Part shown: positions 10,146-20,088 of the stretch, in pieces
Position numbering within the stretch: the first letter of the stretch is position 1
How the letters are laid out: each line of letters begins with the position of its first letter
NCBI GenBank assembly: GCA_016648135.1
Contig: JADDOH010000301.1
Location: forward strand, 1 to 64,000
DNA: 64,000 bases
Source: Agrypnia vestita
Lineage: Eukaryota; Arthropoda; Insecta; Trichoptera; Phryganeidae
Direction of reading: 5' to 3'
The notes under the pieces: model-generated
Seen by the model: the letters and a program-made list of their open reading frames with translations, nothing else
Databases searched by the model: none
What the model was told of the DNA's origin: nothing
Made by a program: the position numbers and the translations under genes

Positions 10146-10674
10146 CGCCACTCAACCGCTAAAAAATAGAAAAAATAGAAATGTGTGCTCCTGTCACAAC
10201 AGGAGCACACGTGAGCTCGTTATGGATCGCATGGACACTGATTTTTTTATTGATGAAGTGGAGAAAATACCTGCAATGTGTTACTCAAATTTGATTCGAC
10301 CCCCTTTCCCTCTTCCCCTCACTACACCTACAATAGTCGAAATTCAGCTGTCAAAGTGAAAGTGTCGTAATCGTTCGTGGCGCGCAAGTTGCGCATATAC
10401 GTGTCAAATTATTTGAATAAACCCTGTCGCCAAGTGTCATGCCTTCGCATAATTGGATGAAGTGATTTGGTTACAAAGTACATAAGCGAATCATCAATCA
10501 ATCAAGATCATGTCGCAGTTCAGAAGAAGAAGGAACCATTCGCGGCGATAAGATTCGTCTTCCGTATCGTTTTCCTCTTCTTTCCTTTCGAATACAGTCT
10601 ATTCATTTCGTATCACACCCTCATCCCTTGAATCCCGTATCCCACCCATTCATCTCCATGCAAGGTGATTCTCA

Positions 10675-10760
10675 CGTGGTTCTAAAAACAAGGAGAACTG
10701 GTTACGAGAAGGTTCGAAAAACGAGACCATATAAACTAAGTCGCTCCCACGCTGTGAGTT
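10675..10760 (+). promoter_or_regulatory. Promoter-like block (GAAggTTC plus TATA)
   Basis: GGTTACGAGAAGGTTCGAAA then ATATAAACTAAG resembles the end-of-window block at 63818-63870 (GGTTACGAAAAG ... GAAGGTTCGAAAAACC ... ATATATAATAGG). A GAA/TTC site about 25 bp upstream of a TATA-like box suggests a shared promoter type, perhaps LTR-derived. No transcript can be assigned. Confidence 0.3.
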
Positions 10761-10789
10761 TACTTTTGTTTGAACAAGCGGCGGAAACT

Positions 10790-11210
10790 ATAGAAACAGG
10801 CAATAATTTTTATTTTACTTTTTATTTGTTTAAGTTACTAAATATTACAGTTTGCATATTAACTAGTATTTAATACATTCATTCTTAAATCTATTACTAA
10901 TATACTATGCATAATAACCTACATATTTACATTTACATCTATTCTAATCTATGGTACAATCTATAATTAATAATACATCTTATGCTCTACAATTCTATAC
11001 TATTTTTTACAATAATTATAGCATTTGTTTTTGAATTCATTCATCTTATTTATAATCTTCATGTTTCATGTTTTCACCAATTAAGGGTAATACAATGGAT
11101 AGCATATATGTAAATGATGCCCATAAAGCTATACTAATTGACGAACTGCGAATCCGTTCCAACTAAAGTTTGTGTCCAATGACTTACAATAAAAGTGATA
11201 GCGACTATAT
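10790..11210. other. AT-rich stretch, nothing recognised
   Basis: It is composed of AT-rich words like those in LINE 3' UTRs elsewhere in the window (compare 37660-37955), but the alignment by eye is not convincing. Confidence 0.3.
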
Positions 11211-11563
11211 ACAGGGTGGAAAAAATCAATGGACCCTGAAGGAAAACCACTTTAAATCCTTAAGATAGATTATTTTACTTAAAGGAAAAATTCCTTCATT
11301 TTTAAAAAGAAACAAAAATGCATTCACAGATTTTTCGAAAAAATATATAAATAGTTCAAGTATCAATGTCTTGCTAGGTAATAATGTTACATAATACGTG
11401 TCCTTCGTATAAGAATTGATGATAAAGTAAAAAAAACATTAGATATTTTATCTCTCTAATATTTTCTTTTTAAAAATAAAGGAATATTTCCTTTAAGTAA
11501 AATAATCTATCTTAAGGATTTAAAGTGGTTTCCCTTCAGGATCCGCTGATTTTTAACACCCGT
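11211..11563. mobile_element. Foldback MITE with ~100-bp inverted repeats
   Basis: The left arm (ACAGGGTGGAAAAAATCA, GACCCTGAAGG, ACCACTTTAAATCCTTAAGA and on) and the right arm (ending CAGGATCCGCTGATTTTT, AACACCCGT) are inverted copies over about 100 bp with few mismatches. The spacer encodes nothing. TA occurs at both edges. This fits a Tc1/mariner-type or unclassified foldback MITE. Confidence 0.7.
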
Positions 11564-12261
11564 TATAATACGTAAACTTATTTCAGATGAGCATACTTCT
11601 ATATTACATATAAATTGGAAAAAAAATAAGAGCAACCCTTACATCGGGCCGTATTTTTAAAATAAATATTGCGTTTTTCCTCCGCTGCGCCGCACAGGCC
11701 AGATAGGGATCCCGAACCGTGCACAGCTACTTCCGGCCGGCCCTCTCCCGGCAGACTTCCGGTTCCGGGACCGGGAAGGGGTGGGGGAGGTCGGGATGTG
11801 TGTCAAACCTCCTGAACTGGGCCAAGGTTTTCACGGGGATTTCGCACGCCTCGTAACGAAGCCCGCCCACTTTCGCACCTTATCAGGACATAACTCCGCT
11901 TTATATAATGTACATAATATTTACAAGGGATTTAGAATCTGCTTGTTTACTCCACGAGGCTTTAATTTTATAATTCTTTCTTAATTTTAGTGTTAAAACA
12001 CACGTCATCAGGCTTAAACAAGACTATATATAATAAATATATACTCGTACCCTAGGGCACTTTGGGTGGACACCACCGAATTTAAATAATTGATGTAACT
12101 AATTTGTAGGTCCCGGATTTTATTAAAAGTTTTATAATCCAAGCAAAGACATGGATTAGTTTTCGGAAAATTTTGTATAAAAAAAAACAAGCGAGCTTTA
12201 CAACAGTCGCATATGATGTGTAACATTCGACATCAAAATTTAAAAAGGTAATAAATACCTA
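11564..12261. other. Unexplained stretch with a GC island
   Basis: A GC-rich island at 11690-11850 (GGCCGGCCCTCTCCCGGCAG and neighbours) stands out from AT-rich flanks. No coding or RNA is recognised. A CTGATGA-plus-hairpin at about 11985-12011 (minus) lacks the GAAA box. Confidence 0.35.
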
Positions 12262-12872
12262 TATATTTATTAATTAGTAAATACAAGTAAAGAAAACGTA
12301 AGTGCATTTATTTATTATTGAATTTTCGTAGATACCGTATATCTACATACGCATTTCGTTTAGAAATGTATTAGGTCAATTATATGTTTTTATTTATTTT
12401 CATAGATGTATAGTGTGCCGCCGTACACATTGTATGAAAACTTTGAATAAATATTTTAAAATAATCACATGAATTACATAATATTTGAGAATGTAAATCA
12501 TTAAGGGTAGTTATTTTTTACATTAATGTAAAAAAAATTAAATAGTTATTGGATAGTTTCGAAGGTATACCTTAGCCAAAATATATCAAAGATACAACAT
12601 CCACACACTTGACACATGCTTTGTGTATATACAAAATCAGAATCATTGGCTGGTAGTGTGCATCTTCGCTGTGATGGCACTTGCTGAACATTGATTTGTT
12701 TATAAACGATGATTTGTTTATAAACGATGATTTGTTTATAAACGATGATTGGTTAAATGAAATTGCGCGCGTCTTATTTCCTGTTACAAATTTTCCGTCC
12801 TTTTTCACGAAATCACTGCCACGGATTGCAGAAAAGCGAAAGGAAAGATGTTACACATCAAAAAACATCCTA
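12262..12872 (+). repeat. Interspersed repeat family B, most complete copy
   Basis: This is the reference copy for a family also seen at 470-665, at 49527-49655 (fragment) and on the minus strand at 53190-55310. It runs from TAGTAAATACAAGTAAAGAA through AATCATTAAGGGTAGTTATT and AATTGCGCGCGTCTTATTTC to GATGTTACACATCAAAAA. There is no ORF with a recognisable domain. It is probably a non-autonomous transposon of unknown class. Confidence 0.65.
12693..12752. repeat. 18-bp tandem repeat, three copies
   Basis: GATTTGTTTATAAACGAT is repeated three times in register inside repeat B. Copy 470-665 and the minus-strand copy have a single unit, so this is a local expansion. Confidence 0.85.
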
Positions 12873-13885
12873 GAAACACATAAAATATATTTTTAGTTTG
12901 ATAAAAGAATTCTTTGAGTAAGTCAAATAAAACCTCGGGATAACTTGCAATTTTTATTAACTCTTAAAAAACTGTGCTTAAAAAAAACTTTGGGGACGGT
13001 GGAGTAACACAGCGTTACCTGATTAATAATCGGCATAGTTTTTAATATGTGATAAAATATACATATATACGATACAGATACGACTTTTCAAAGGTCCCTT
13101 TATATAATTATGTAAGGTGAACATATATATTTGCATTATTTTAGTAAATTATTATAAAATCATGGAAAATGGAATTTGCGTGCGCTTCCGCCGATGTTTT
13201 ATTAGCAACTGAATACTTCTTTATTCTGTGCTGAATACAATGAAGCGGTCGCCAGCTCGCTTCAGTCGCATGCACTCCGTCTTTGTCTAACGCGTGTTAC
13301 CCGACTCTACCGTACTCTTTCTATATTGTTTTTGCTTTCGCCGAAACCCAAGCAACCGCCATCTATGTCCTACACGAAATGTATGGTATTGTCGTGCTCT
13401 TTCTTGCTCGATTTAACTGCGATGTACAATATTCTGCTCTCTCTTACACACTGGCCGAAAATACGAGAGTAATGAATAAATATTTTTTAATTAAAAAATC
13501 CGTACATTCCTAACAGTTTAATTTAGTAATTTTGGTGTGAAAATGTCTATTCGATGATTACAAAAAATGTGACGTTTTATTTTTCGTAAATAAGGTAGAT
13601 ATTTCATATTTTGTATGACAGGTAGACCTACGTTACATCACCGACACACAGGAGTTAATAATATGCACACAGCATACGATGCATAAAACCATTGAAAAAA
13701 TATTAAAAAACGAAGATACGTCCTAACTGTTTAAACAAAATACACATATACACTATACAACATGAAAAAAAATACAAGAAAGTACTCAAAATAACAATCG
13801 CATATTAAAATATTCACATCCAAATATAATTCGCTGTCTATCTGTCTTGTAACTACCTGGAATTCACAACTAATAAATGAAATTA
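12873..13885. other. Mostly unexplained; possible LTR-like block
   Basis: The segment 13190-13513 runs from TGTTTTATTAGC to ATTCCTAACA and has AATAAATATT near its end, reminiscent of an LTR, but no flanking duplication is seen. The rest is AT-rich with no credible gene. Confidence 0.25.
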
Positions 13886-13887
13886 CA

Positions 13888-13972
13888 TGATTGGAGAAAG
13901 ACTCGAACCTCGAACTTGCAGATGGCAGCACAGCAACTAACCTACATTGCCACCACAGCTTCTCCGTGGCCC
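13888..13972 (-). mobile_element. tRNA-like SINE head
   Basis: The minus strand reads GGAGAAGCTGTGGTGGCAAT ... GAGGTTCGAGTCTTTCTCC, with acceptor-like GGAGAAG/CTTTCTCC pairing and a B-box-like GGTTCGAGTC. The internal arms do not fold as a clean tRNA, so a tRNA-derived SINE head is more likely than a gene. Confidence 0.45.
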
Positions 13973-14126
13973 GTCAAGAATATATTATGTGTATTACACA
14001 TTTTAAGGGCTTAACTAAGGCGTGAAACTTTAATTTACGCCCCCTATATTCGACGTTTGACAGGCTTTTTATTTTATTATATATTAATAAATAAATAATA
14101 CTTAAAATGTAAATTTACGTAAAATA

Positions 14127-15411
14127 TTAGGTCCATACATATGAAATTGGCGTTTTGCCATACTGGCAAATTTGATCTCAAATATCTTCTCTTTGGTTAG
14201 GAATTCCAAATCCAAATTTATACAGTTATTTACTCATGTATTTGTGTTTTGAAAATTATAATTCATTTGTTTTTTTCTCAATTGTTTTTTTCTTTGCGTC
14301 ACTCAGTTTACAAAATGAAAAACTTGAAATATCGCGTTATTTACGAGTACGAGTTCCACCGTGGCACCAGTGCTGCAGAAACGGCTCGAAGGATTAATGA
14401 TGTGTATGGCGACGGTGCCGCAAAAGAAAACACAGTGCGTTTTTGGTTCCAACGTTTTCGTTCTGGAAATTTCGACCTGCAGAACAAGCCCCGTGGACGG
14501 CCGGAGACCAAAGTTGATAATGAAGAATTGAAGGCTATTGTGGAAGCGGATCCATCGCAAACCACATCCGAGTTAGCTGCAGGCTGCGGTGTTAGTGATA
14601 AAACTGTTTTAATCCACTTGAAGCAAATTGGTAAGGTGAAAAAGCTTGAAAGGTGGGTACCTCACGAATTGAGTGAAGCAAATCAACAAACGCGCGTTGA
14701 CTGCTGCGTTGCATTACTCAACCGGCACAATAATGAAGGGATTTTAAATCGAATCATTACCTGTGATGAAAAGTGGATCCTGTACGATAATCGGAAGCGC
14801 TCATCGCATAGGCTGAACCCTGCCGAACCAGCCAAACCATGCCCCAAGCGAAAATTGACTCCAAAAAAGATACTTGTGAGCGTTTGGTGGACTAGTGCTG
14901 GTGTCGTTCACTACAGCTTTCTTAAATCTGGCCAGACGATTACGGCAGATGTCTATTGTCAGCAACTGCAAACCATGATGGAAAAGCTAGCTGCTAAACA
15001 ACCGAGGCTGGTTAATCGCTCTAGGCCACTGCTGCTTCATGATAACGCTAGACCACACACTGCACAACAGACGGCTACCAAATTAGAGGAGCTTCAATTG
15101 GAATGTCTAAGACATCCACCGTACTCTCCGGACCTTTCCCCAACAGATTACCATTTTTTTCGAAATTTGGATAACTTCTTGCAAAGGAAAAAATTCAACT
15201 CCGATGGGGCAGTTCAAACCGCCTTCAAAGATTTTATTGATTCCCGTCCGAATGGTTTTTTTAGTAAAGGGATCGATGAACTACCTATGAGATGGCAAAA
15301 GTGCATAGATAGCAATGGTACATACTTTGATTAAATAAATATATTATAATAAAAAAAATCGGCTTTATGTTCCTCCCATACTAAACCTCAATTTCATATG
15401 TAAAGACCTAA
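14127..15411 (+). mobile_element. mariner element copy 1
   Basis: This is a 1285-bp mariner flanked by TA (14125-14126, 15412-15413). Its terminal inverted repeats are TTAGGTCCATACATATGAAA and the complement of the 3' end. Compared with copies 2, 3 and 4 the ends carry one mutation on the left and at least two on the right, which should weaken transposase binding. The internal transposase frame is open. It is the same family as the copies at 20089, 43396 and 60481. Confidence 0.95.
14315..15334 (+). CDS. mariner transposase (cecropia-like, D,D34D), copy 1
   Basis: This is a 339-residue transposase starting MKNLKYRV; an upstream in-frame ATG at 14249 would add 22 residues before the usual mariner start and is unlikely to be used. 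The N-terminal ~110 residues form the two helix-turn-helix DNA-binding units, followed by the WVPHEL linker motif (114-119). The catalytic domain has Asp151 (ITCDEKW), Asp243 (HDNARPH) and Asp278 (YSPDLSPTDYH); the last two are separated by 34 residues, the mariner signature. It cuts and pastes its own element at TA sites in the nucleus. Relative to copy 3 it shows 8 changes by eye, including HR in place of QW at 165-166, a conserved spot in relatives. It resembles the transposase part of primate SETMAR. The frame is intact but activity is uncertain. Confidence 0.93.
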   Translation: MKNLKYRVIYEYEFHRGTSAAETARRINDVYGDGAAKENTVRFWFQRFRSGNFDLQNKPRGRPETKVDNEELKAIVEADPSQTTSELAAGCGVSDKTVLIHLKQIGKVKKLERWVPHELSEANQQTRVDCCVALLNRHNNEGILNRIITCDEKWILYDNRKRSSHRLNPAEPAKPCPKRKLTPKKILVSVWWTSAGVVHYSFLKSGQTITADVYCQQLQTMMEKLAAKQPRLVNRSRPLLLHDNARPHTAQQTATKLEELQLECLRHPPYSPDLSPTDYHFFRNLDNFLQRKKFNSDGAVQTAFKDFIDSRPNGFFSKGIDELPMRWQKCIDSNGTYFD

Positions 15412-15413
15412 TA

Positions 15414-16095
15414 TTAAATACACATTGAAAATTAATTTAATAAAACACTTCATGATTTAAAAAATTAAAAAGGCAGTAAACCTATGAGTAATACAGTGAA
15501 ACATTAGTAGATTTTAATATAGTAACCTAAATAAAATTATTTCGTTGTCTGTCTGCCTGTCTGTCCATCTATCGGTCCATAATTCGTTACTAACTGGAAT
15601 TAAAATTTTAAATAATTAGTGTGTGGCACTCAATTAGCGAGCAACTCATGTTGCGCGGTCACGCAAGGGCCTTAATTAATTATTTGACTGTAAATATTTG
15701 ATTGTACCTTCATACATTTTAAAAATCAATTTACATATAAATTTAAAATATTTAATTTAAAGTTTTATTATTTTATTGAAATACTAGCCGATGTTAGCCG
15801 TACACCCGTGAAAAATCACAAGAAATAATAATAATTAATAGCGACTGATTGCGTATCACACTCTAATTATCTAAAGTTGTCATTCCAGCATGTTACGGAC
15901 AGACAAAAATTATTATATATAGATGTGTATACTTCTACGTATACATTTTATTACACGCGGTAGATCAAGGTTCTGGTGTGGATACGGATACAGCTGGTAA
16001 AATGAAAATAAAACTCGAGATAAATATGAGAAAGTATAAAAAAATATATATATCCTGTTATTTCTAACCCGATATGCAATTAGGCTAAAACAAGC
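15414..16095. repeat. Decayed TACTAGC / CAGACAGAC repeat relics
   Basis: CTGTCTGCCTGTCTGTCCAT at about 15548 and ATACTAGCCGATGTTAGCCG ... ACGGACAGACAAA at 15780-15905 resemble edges of common lepidopteran dispersed repeats. They are too diverged to classify, and the rest is AT-rich. Confidence 0.35.
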
Positions 16096-16099
16096 CAAT

Positions 16100-16325
16100 A
16101 ATTATATTTATTTGGAACAGCAAAGTAGACCCTTGATCACATGTTTTTTGCCTGCCCATCGCGGAACTGTAATGCCTTTTGCAATGAGCTGATCGAGGCT
16201 AAATTCCAACTCCCAACAAATATTTGTCATCTTCTTGCAATAAACTCGCCTAATCTGATAGCGATAATATCAAAATTCTTGTCAGAAAATTACATAAATA
16301 TAAGATTAATTTCCCTTCCTTAGCA
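16100..16325 (+). pseudogene. LINE ORF2 C-terminal fragment
   Basis: The plus strand encodes DHMFFACPSRNCNAFCNELI ... FQLPTNICHLLAINSPNLIA ... FLSENYINIR then a stop. The H.FF.CP opening followed by a PN...I..FL.... end matches the C-terminal region beyond the reverse transcriptase in R1/I/Jockey-type non-LTR elements. Only about 60-70 codons remain. A (GAAGAAG)n tail follows near 16370. It is a 5'-truncated dead copy. Confidence 0.65.
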
Positions 16326-16389
16326 TTACCTCATTTAAAATTTGCAAAATGGCACAAATCGCTCTTTGAGAAGAAGAAGGAGAAGAAGA

Positions 16390-17405
16390 AGGAACAGCAA
16401 AGTTTGGTATTTCAATTTATAAATTCAGTTTTTATGATAACATTTAGTAGATAACATTTTTCTGTATAGCTTGTTCGGTTTTTTGTTTACAAAAGTGCGC
16501 GATATTTCATCGTAAGGGTAATTAATATACATATAATGATAATTTCCTTGTGATTACGACACTATCAATTAGAACACAATTGAGTTTCTGGAAAGAAAGA
16601 TTTATTTAGTCAATCTCATAAGATTTACACAATGAAAGATAGGTATCTAGCACAAAAAAAACATTACCTGGAAAGAAAGAAACGACATTTAATGTTACTA
16701 ATTGTAATGCCGGTTCCTTATTCACAATTACGGTCAATTGCAGTCACCTTTTATTATTGAAACTAATCTTATCAAATTTCTCTCTCATCAATCATAGATA
16801 ATTTTAACAATGCTTTCTACTATCCATAGATAATAACGACCATAGACAGTCTATGCTACATAGAGCCACAATGAAGTGAAGCTTGGCATTGTTTCAAATG
16901 AAAGAAAATTATATTTTTCTTTACATACATTTAAGATACATTCTTGAATATTCTCTGAGTTTTATAACTATTAAACAGAAATAAACATTGCCTTTGATTA
17001 TCATCCAGGTTTATATAGTTAACATTTAAACAAAGGAGGCCTTAATTGGATAACTTAGGACCGTTGGAGACAATTGCAGCAGTAAAATAAAACTGGAAGT
17101 TGTCCTGCTTTGGTCTAGTGGTGAGACTATTGTCTGGAGACTAATTAGTTGGAGCTCCGGCCCGTTCTGCGAAATCTTCAAGCCAGTACAAGAGGTTAGC
17201 TTGGAGAAGTATTCCGTGTATGCGTCTCATTTAAGCCTGAATTAGTGATGCGATAAAAATGTAGTAACATACCTCAGACCCATGTATCATACCAAACTTA
17301 TGTAGGCGTAGTGTGATACATGGGAAGTATACATCGAAAAAATGATTCATAAATTTTATTTCACATCGGAGATTATTGGACAAATGCCATTTAGTTATTA
17401 TATAT
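16390..17405. other. AT-rich stretch with a tRNA-like relic
   Basis: TTTGGTCTAGTGGTGAGACT at 17110-17130 resembles a Pol III A box and may be a SINE head, but no matching B box is clear. Nothing else is recognised. Confidence 0.3.
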
Positions 17406-17463
17406 AACATATTATCTTATATTTATATGTACGTACGTACATATAAATATAAGATAATATGTT
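17406..17463. repeat. Perfect 58-bp palindrome
   Basis: Two 29-base arms, AACATATTATCTTATATTTA plus TATGTACGT and its exact complement, meet with no spacer at 17434/17435. It would extrude as a hairpin or cruciform. No other copy is seen in the window. Confidence 0.95.
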
Positions 17464-17585
17464 GCAACCTCTCGACCACTGCTTACCTCTCCAGATATAT
17501 AGAAATACCTGTTCTGAGGTAGGTAGCCTTTTTTATAATTTTATCACCTTAAATCTATATCAAATATTTAATTTGAAAAAAAGTG
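17464..17585 (+). repeat. Repeat J, copy 1
   Basis: AAATACCTGTTCTGAGGTAG then GTAGCC recurs at 63205-63235, in each case followed by AAATATTTAATTT. It is a short dispersed repeat directly beside the palindrome. Confidence 0.45.
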
Positions 17586-18290
17586 CATATAATAAAAATC
17601 ATCAATAAAAAATATTAATGTTTCATGCCAGAAAAAATGGAAGAAAAAATGGAAATAAATGTTTAAAAAATAAAGGTTTTACATTTCATACCAAAACATT
17701 TACTTTTATATGAATACATACACGTATGAAGTGGCAAGCTGAAATAAAGGTATAGAAAAATACAATAATGAGAATTATTAAGTAATTTCAAAAGCAAAAA
17801 AATTCAGTTAAATAAATAAAATAGAAATCTCCCCAGCGGTGAACTGAAGCCTGGACTTCCGTGTGATAAACTCTGATACTAACCATTACACTGCTATCAA
17901 ACACTGTAAGATGTAATCATCAGTAAGATGGGAATGCAACAGTTTACAAATAACCTTATATTACTTACGAGATTCCAATAAGGTAACTTAATTTCATAAA
18001 ATTACTATTATATTCTACGATGATACGTGTTTTCGGTATTATTTCGTGGAATGGAAGCATAGATGCTTACTAAAGAACTTATCAGGCGACTTGAGACATT
18101 CGAGATGTGTATCTATGGAATACAATAAAATCACCATTCGAGATGTGAATCTACAGAATATAATAACAAGATAAAACTTAATATAATAAATTAGTTATAT
18201 AAAAATGTCAAGACCGTACAATTTCGACCTTTGCGTGTTGTTGCGTGTCACTCGCTTATAATCTAAAGTTTTAATTTCAGCAAGTTATTA
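17586..18290. other. AT-rich stretch with tRNA-like relic
   Basis: The minus strand at 17830-17915 has a SINE-head look (TAGCAGTGTAATGGTTAGTA ... GGCTTCAGTTC), but the B box is degenerate. The block ATTCGAGATGTG occurs twice near 18098 and 18137. There are no genes. Confidence 0.3.
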
Positions 18291-18295
18291 TATTT

Positions 18296-18525
18296 AGATA
18301 GGAGCAGTCAATAATATTTTCAATTCAAGAACACATTCATATTTTTGTGAAGTTGTAATTTTTCATAACAATGTTCTGTGAATTTTTAAAACCAAATTAA
18401 TTAATCAATTAGAAAGACATACAGAAAAATCTAATCCATGAAAAAAAATTTGACTACTACCGGGATTCGAACCCGGGTCACCTCCTTTCCGGGGCTGGTG
18501 CTCTGACCACTAAGCTATAGGAGCC
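18296..18525 (-). mobile_element. tRNA-derived SINE S, copy 1
   Basis: The minus strand begins GGCTCCTATAGCTTAGTGGT (A box), then GACCCGGGTTCGAATCCCGG (B box), followed by the body GTGGATTAGATTTTTCTGTA-like, TCTTTCTAATTGATTAATTA and ATTTGGTTTTAAAA. The head looks like an intact tRNA fold, but the shared body, also at 18818, 23415, 23497 and 24568, marks a SINE. It lies head-to-head with copy 2, with a LINE fragment between. Confidence 0.75.
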
Positions 18526-18544
18526 TTGTAAATTTCCGTGAATA

Positions 18545-18790
18545 TATAGATCTTATATCCGAGCATCAAGCACCAAAGTCCCTGCTAAACTCAAGGCCAA
18601 CACGGCGAAGGAGCTTAGGAAGGCCAAAACTAAGATGGAGTGACAACGTCCTCAAAGATATCTCTGCCTTAGAGCTTCGAAACTGGAGAGAGCTGGCACT
18701 AGACCGAGATGAGTGGAGGAAAATTATTGAGGAGGCCAAGACCCACCAAGGGTTTTAGTGCCAAGAATGATAATGATGATGATAGATATG
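18545..18790 (+). pseudogene. LINE reverse-transcriptase C-terminus with (GATGAT)n-type tail
   Basis: The plus strand encodes GRPKLRWSDNVLKDISALEL then RNWRELALDRDEWRKIIEEA and KTHQGF, with the stop at 18756-18758. The GRP.LRW.D.V..D...L..RNWR..A.DR..WR....EAK.H.G. end is a classic insect non-LTR ORF2 terminus. The tail AATGATAATGATGATGATAG is the usual microsatellite-like 3' end. It is a 5'-truncated insertion sitting between two inverted SINE S copies. Confidence 0.85.
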
Positions 18791-18817
18791 TAATATTATT
18801 ATGTTTATTGATTTTTT

Positions 18818-19010
18818 TAGCTTAGTGGTCAGAGCACCGGCCCCGGAAAGGAAGTGACCCGGGTAAGAATCCCGCTAGTAGCCAAAATATTTTGTCGTGG
18901 ATTAGATTTTTCTGCATTTCTTTCTAATTGATTAATTAATTTGGTTTTAAAGTGATATTTTCAGTTGAGTTAATTTTATACCCCGAATAAAATTATGTTC
19001 TGTGAAAATT
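18818..19010 (+). mobile_element. tRNA-derived SINE S, copy 2
   Basis: TAGCTTAGTGGTCAGAGCAC, then GGAAGTGACCCGGGTAAGAA (B box damaged: GGGTAAGAATCC) and the same body as copy 1. It has lost the first head bases. Together with copy 1 it forms a large inverted pair spanning about 700 bp. Confidence 0.7.
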
Positions 19011-19505
19011 TCATTGGATTTTTCCGTACGCATGTCTGAGTGGCAAATCAAGAGAACTGAATTAAATGACGACTGTAACTCATATTCAATGTACTCCCCT
19101 TCCATAGTACAAGAATATTCTTCGCGTCTGTGGAAATAATGTCATTCCGCTTTTCAAATTGGATGTGAATACATTAAGAAGGAGAAGACAATATTTTTCT
19201 CCGTCGAAGAACGCCCTCGGTATTTAAACGGCTTTTTCCCAGCGCGAATTTGAAATACGACCCGGCCGGGCCTCTTGGCCCACATTTCTGGGGATTTTTA
19301 TTATCCTCAGCATTCCTGTTTATGGCAAGAACAAATTATTATGAAATATATCCCGCGGGTCCCACGAAATCCATCGTCGTCTGCAACTCTACATGTCCAA
19401 TATAACTTGGTGACACGCGTGTTTATCGATTTTTGAGATACTGTTATATATGGGTGCTAGATTTGTGAGCAACCTAACGGTAATCAGCGGAAATGCTTAG
19501 AGAAT
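19011..19505. other. Unexplained stretch with GC patch
   Basis: A GC-rich patch at 19225-19300 (CGACCCGGCCGGGCCTCTTG) stands in AT-rich DNA. No gene or repeat is recognised. Confidence 0.3.
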
Positions 19506-19509
19506 GTCA

Positions 19510-20088
19510 GGATTTGTTCTGCGTACTGCCACGGTTTTTGAGAATACACGCGTACTGAAAACTCTTTACAACTCCTTGGTGCGAAGTAGACTCGAGAGTG
19601 GCTCGATGATTTGGGGGCTACACGAGATCAAGAACTCTCTTATGGTGGAGAAAGTCTAAAAGAAGTTTCTGAGATATATGAAAGAGTACGGGCATTATTA
19701 TCCTTGGCTCTACGCAACCAAGTTTCCCCAGGATAAGCTTGGCTACAATAGTTTAGAGACTAATAGAAATGTGTATTTGATTACACATTTTTATCGATTA
19801 TTGCGCGGTATGATCGATAATCGTGAAATTATGTGGAGCATTGGTTTGTATGTTCCTGATAATTACCTTAGACAGAATCAGCACAGAGTGTTTCACATTC
19901 CAATATACAGGACCAACCTGCCGATGGTTATGCCTGTTGGAAGAGCTACAGCTATGCTGAACAATATCGCTTTGGGTATTGATATATTCCATGTATCTGA
20001 AAGGATTTTCCGAAGCAGGATTCTCCTACACCTTTGACCAGATTTTGTATTATTTTTTATTAATTAAATATTATTATTTAGCTATATA
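19510..20088 (+). pseudogene. Jockey-like LINE ORF2 3' end (split by mariner copy 2)
   Basis: The plus strand encodes LKTLYNSLVRSRLESGSMIW then GLHEIKNSLMVEKV, a stop, KKFLRYMK and on to ISRLxx-like VGRATAMLNNIALGIDIF ... HVSERIFRSRILLHL, stop at 20035-20037. The YNSLVRS.LE.GS.IW and Q..FLRY motifs are typical of the region after the reverse transcriptase in Jockey-type LINEs. One in-frame stop (about 19657) interrupts it. The 3' UTR is broken by the mariner at 20089-21203 and resumes at 21204-21280, ending in repeated GAATT. Confidence 0.8.

Noticed and set aside
11985..12011. Additional hammerhead on the minus strand
   Set aside because: CTGATGA and a GTGT/ACAC stem are present but the GAAA box reads TAAA and stem I does not pair.
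14249..14314. 22-residue N-terminal extension of the mariner transposase
   Set aside because: The frame is open upstream in copies 1 and 3, but the canonical mariner start is MKN..YRV, and copy 4 has lost bases in the extension without affecting the main frame.
14303..14565. Minus-strand frames opposite the mariner transposase
   Set aside because: Antisense shadows of the transposase N-terminus, repeated at each mariner copy.
18455..18525. Second tRNA gene on the minus strand
   Set aside because: Box A and B are good, but the same head plus non-tRNA body recurs four more times, so it is a SINE.
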